Shown piece by piece: positions 62,063-64,000 of a DNA stretch of 64,000 nucleotides (positions are counted from its first letter, which is position 1; each line of letters begins with the position of its first letter). The notes beneath the pieces were generated by a model that was not told the DNA's origin, ran no database searches, and was given only the letters and a program-made list of their open reading frames with translations. Source of the DNA: Muribaculaceae bacterium. Its GTDB lineage: Bacteria > Bacteroidota > Bacteroidia > Bacteroidales > Muribaculaceae. The position numbers and the translations under genes were made by a program. The DNA lies in the NCBI GenBank assembly GCA_017621055.1, contig JAGATX010000029.1:1-64000 (forward strand), read 5' to 3'.

Positions 62063-64000
62063 TCAGTTGGCGGTGTGGACGCTGTACCACTGCGGGGCGG
62101 TGAAACCGTACTGCGTCATCAGCTGGTTGCTGAAATCCATTGCGGGCACACCGGCGCGGCTGTGCAGACGACTCATTGCCACGGCCTTGGCGATAAGGGC
62201 GCGGTCGTCGGGGTGGTAGCTCTCGATCTGCGACAGGAGCGTGTCAGCGCCGTAGCCGTTGATATAGAGCATGGGAGCGATGATCCAGTCGTCCTCGATG
62301 CCCATGCTCCTGATGAGGGCCACGGCATCGGGCTCGTCGGCGATCTCAGGGTCGGCCTCGAGAATGTCGGCGCGGTTAACCAGCGACACCGCTTCGGCGA
62401 GATATCCCATGGCGAGGCTCTCGCTGCGGCCGAGGGCGCGCATCTGCTCGGGAGAGAGCGAGGCGCCGTAGCGCACGAGTTCGGCATACCTTTCTGCCTC
62501 GGATGCCGCGAGGGTGCGGCATGCCTCGAGGTCGGCGGCGCGGCCGGTGGCGAGATAGAGGTCGAGGTAGCTGCGGGCTATGTATAGACCGAGCATGGCG
62601 TCGTAGGGCGATATGCGGGCCGGCAGTTTGGCCTGCAGGAGGTCGAGGAGGTTGCGGGCCATATCGGCCTGCGTCTGCGGCACTTCCATGCCGGCGGCTG
62701 CGGCCGCATCCTTTGCGGCCTGTCCGGCAGCAGCGTCGGGCAGTTCCATGAGGTCTTCCACGGCTGTATAAATGCCGGAGCGCAGCGACGATACCATGCG
62801 TCGTACCGTCTCGTCGAGATAGAGGCGGTCGGCATCGGGGCCGTCGAGACCGCCCCAGCGGTAGTCGGTTAGCACTTTCACGTATGTTTTCTGCGCGTTG
62901 GGCTTGTAAGGACTGTTTGCGGCCACGGGCATGACCTCGTAAGCCAGGCCGGAGCCGCCCATGAAGGGCGTAAGACCTAAGTAATAGCTGCTGGGCACCG
63001 TCGTGGCGAAGTAGACGGGGCGCTTCATGCCGCCGGCTATGCTGTTGGCTATCATGTCGAGCGAGAGCACGCGGCTCTGGCTCAGTCCCGAGCCCTGCGA
63101 GGTGAGGTTGGTGGTGATATCGCGGACGTAGGGAGCGAGGTATATGCTGTCGAAGGCGGCATTGCCGCTGGTGTATCGCTCCATGGCTATGGCGCGGTCT
63201 GCGGGTATGCGCACGTTGGGGCTGGAAAGGATAGGCACGCCGTAGCGGGCATCGTCCGAGGCATAGAGCTGGCGCAGCGATGTCTCGGCGTTGGTGAGGC
63301 TGTCGTTGAGCGGTGCTATGAGGCTGAACGCCAGGCGTTCGTAACCCCAGTCGGCGGGTGTGGCATACATGGGTATTGCGGCGGCCTCGTAGCTGGGGTG
63401 GGCCATCTGGTTCGCGTACCAGTCGGTGGTGAGATAGCTGAGGTTCACCACGCGCACGTCGGTACGGAAGCCTTCCACCTCCTGGGCATACCACAGCGGG
63501 AAGGTGTCGTTGTCGCCGTTGGTGAAGATTATGGCGTCGGGGTCCAGCGAGCTGAGGTAGTTGAAGCCGAAGTCGCGGGTGGTGTATCGGCCGGAGCGGT
63601 CGTGATCATCCCACGTCTGGCTCACCATCTGCAGGGGCACTGCCAGAGCCACCACCACGGCGACGGCGGCCGATGCGACGGCGGCGCCGCGGCCGGCGGC
63701 TTTCTTGCCGTCGATGAAATTCTTGAGCACCAAGGCGATGGCGGGAATGCCCAGGCCTATCCATATTGCAAAGGCATAGAACGAGCCGGCAAAGGCATAG
63801 TCGCGTTCGCGTGGCTGTCCCGGCGTCTGGTTGAGGTATAGCACAATGGCGATGCCCGTCATGAAGAACAGGAAGAACACCACCCAGAACTGCTCGATAC
63901 CACGTCCGTCGTTGGCCCAGCGGCGGTAGAGGGCCTGGAAGAGAAGACCTATCACACCCAGGAGCAACGGCAACATATAGAACACGTTGTGGCCCTTGTT
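62063..64000 (-). CDS. DUF2723 membrane protein, C-terminal part (5' end outside the window)
   Basis: The reading frame stays open to the right edge, so only the C-terminal 645 residues or so are visible. The first visible part has four hydrophobic helices with YLNQTPGQPRERDYAFAGSFYAFA (split). A large extracytoplasmic domain follows, with ITNGDNDTFPLWYAQEVEGFRTDV (split) and repeat-like helices toward the end. This is the DUF2723/TMEM260-like family, proposed to be protein O-mannosyltransferase-like glycosyltransferases. It ends 11 nt before the deacetylase start. Confidence 0.88.
   Translation of the reverse strand, partial: NKGHNVFYMLPLLLGVIGLLFQALYRRWANDGRGIEQFWVVFFLFFMTGIAIVLYLNQTPGQPRERDYAFAGSFYAFAIWIGLGIPAIALVLKNFIDGKKAAGRGAAVASAAVAVVVALAVPLQMVSQTWDDHDRSGRYTTRDFGFNYLSSLDPDAIIFTNGDNDTFPLWYAQEVEGFRTDVRVVNLSYLTTDWYANQMAHPSYEAAAIPMYATPADWGYERLAFSLIAPLNDSLTNAETSLRQLYASDDARYGVPILSSPNVRIPADRAIAMERYTSGNAAFDSIYLAPYVRDITTNLTSQGSGLSQSRVLSLDMIANSIAGGMKRPVYFATTVPSSYYLGLTPFMGGSGLAYEVMPVAANSPYKPNAQKTYVKVLTDYRWGGLDGPDADRLYLDETVRRMVSSLRSGIYTAVEDLMELPDAAAGQAAKDAAAAAGMEVPQTQADMARNLLDLLQAKLPARISPYDAMLGLYIARSYLDLYLATGRAADLEACRTLAASEAERYAELVRYGASLSPEQMRALGRSESLAMGYLAEAVSLVNRADILEADPEIADEPDAVALIRSMGIEDDWIIAPMLYINGYGADTLLSQIESYHPDDRALIAKAVAMSRLHSRAGVPAMDFSNQLMTQYGFTAPQWYSVHTAN

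Noticed and set aside
1-64000. Insertion sequences, prophage or integrative elements
   Set aside because: No transposase, integrase, phage structural gene, tRNA-flanked att repeat or abrupt codon-use change was seen.
1-64000. tRNA and rRNA genes
   Set aside because: No cloverleaf or conserved rRNA segment was recognised by eye. A tRNA search tool would be decisive.

Overview
The window looks like a chromosomal segment from a Bacteroidales bacterium (Bacteroidota), most like the gut family Muribaculaceae. This is inferred from sequence features, not from a database match. Promoters follow the Bacteroidota pattern TTTG/TTG - about 19-20 bp - TAnnTTTG instead of sigma-70 boxes. Many genes belong to families typical of this phylum (GldD, GldE, DUF4271 beside hemD, DUF2851, DUF2723, carboxynorspermidine dehydrogenase, a short RsmI-like methylase). 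Four secreted proteins end in tails resembling type IX secretion sorting domains. Genes are tightly packed, often with 4-nt ATGA overlaps, and strongly prefer C at third codon positions. I found no rRNA, tRNA, CRISPR array, transposase, integrase or phage gene.

Layout. 1-460 holds a strong leftward promoter with a structured, apparently non-coding transcript, then a rightward promoter. 461-6507 (+) carries an orphan one-TM protein, a GH31 glycosidase, riboflavin synthase and DUF2851. 6582-10401 (-) is a five-gene run: TrmH-like methylase, LD-carboxypeptidase, RsmI-like methylase, metallo-hydrolase and upp. 10540-12495 (+) is a secreted glycerophosphodiesterase. 12496-13158 is an AT-rich gap with a cluster of DnaA-box-like 9-mers, a candidate replication origin. 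13159-31319 (-) holds parE-coaD-S41 protease, an epimerase/small membrane protein/O-methyltransferase trio, a long run rimP-nusA-infB-folK-LRR protein-trmB-mrp-aroQ-glycosyltransferase, and sufE with an M28 peptidase. 31466-38171 (-) contains two tandem paralogues of about 1080 residues. tcdA (-) and a (+) run then diverge at about 39.1 kb.

39143-50792 (+) is a near-continuous run. It holds a lipid-flippase-like membrane protein, carboxynorspermidine dehydrogenase, two GT2 and one GT4 glycosyltransferases, an LPS-kinase-like protein, a nucleoside kinase, a TPR protein, a LOG-family protein, DUF4271, hemD, rnpA, yidD and a 3'-shortened tatD. The sugar genes in it look like a small lipid A-core or cell-surface oligosaccharide cluster. 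50755-63985 (-) holds a phosphopantetheinyl transferase, gldD, gldE, recA, and a run Lrp/AsnC-GH13 amylase-pseudokinase-GNAT-meaB-DUF1573. It ends with queG, a polysaccharide deacetylase and the C-terminal part of a DUF2723 membrane protein cut by the window edge.

Two themes tie the region together. One is surface display: GldD/GldE, several T9SS-type cargo proteins, LPS-type glycosyltransferases, glycosidases and lipoproteins. The other is core information processing: parE, recA, rimP/nusA/infB, rnpA, trmB, tcdA, queG. The less ordinary items are the DnaA-box cluster, a terminator-like hairpin in the rimP leader, the left-edge ncRNA candidate, a propeller-like domain shared by the glycerophosphodiesterase and the tandem giants, a membrane pseudokinase in the amylase operon, and a 37-nt palindrome upstream of recA.
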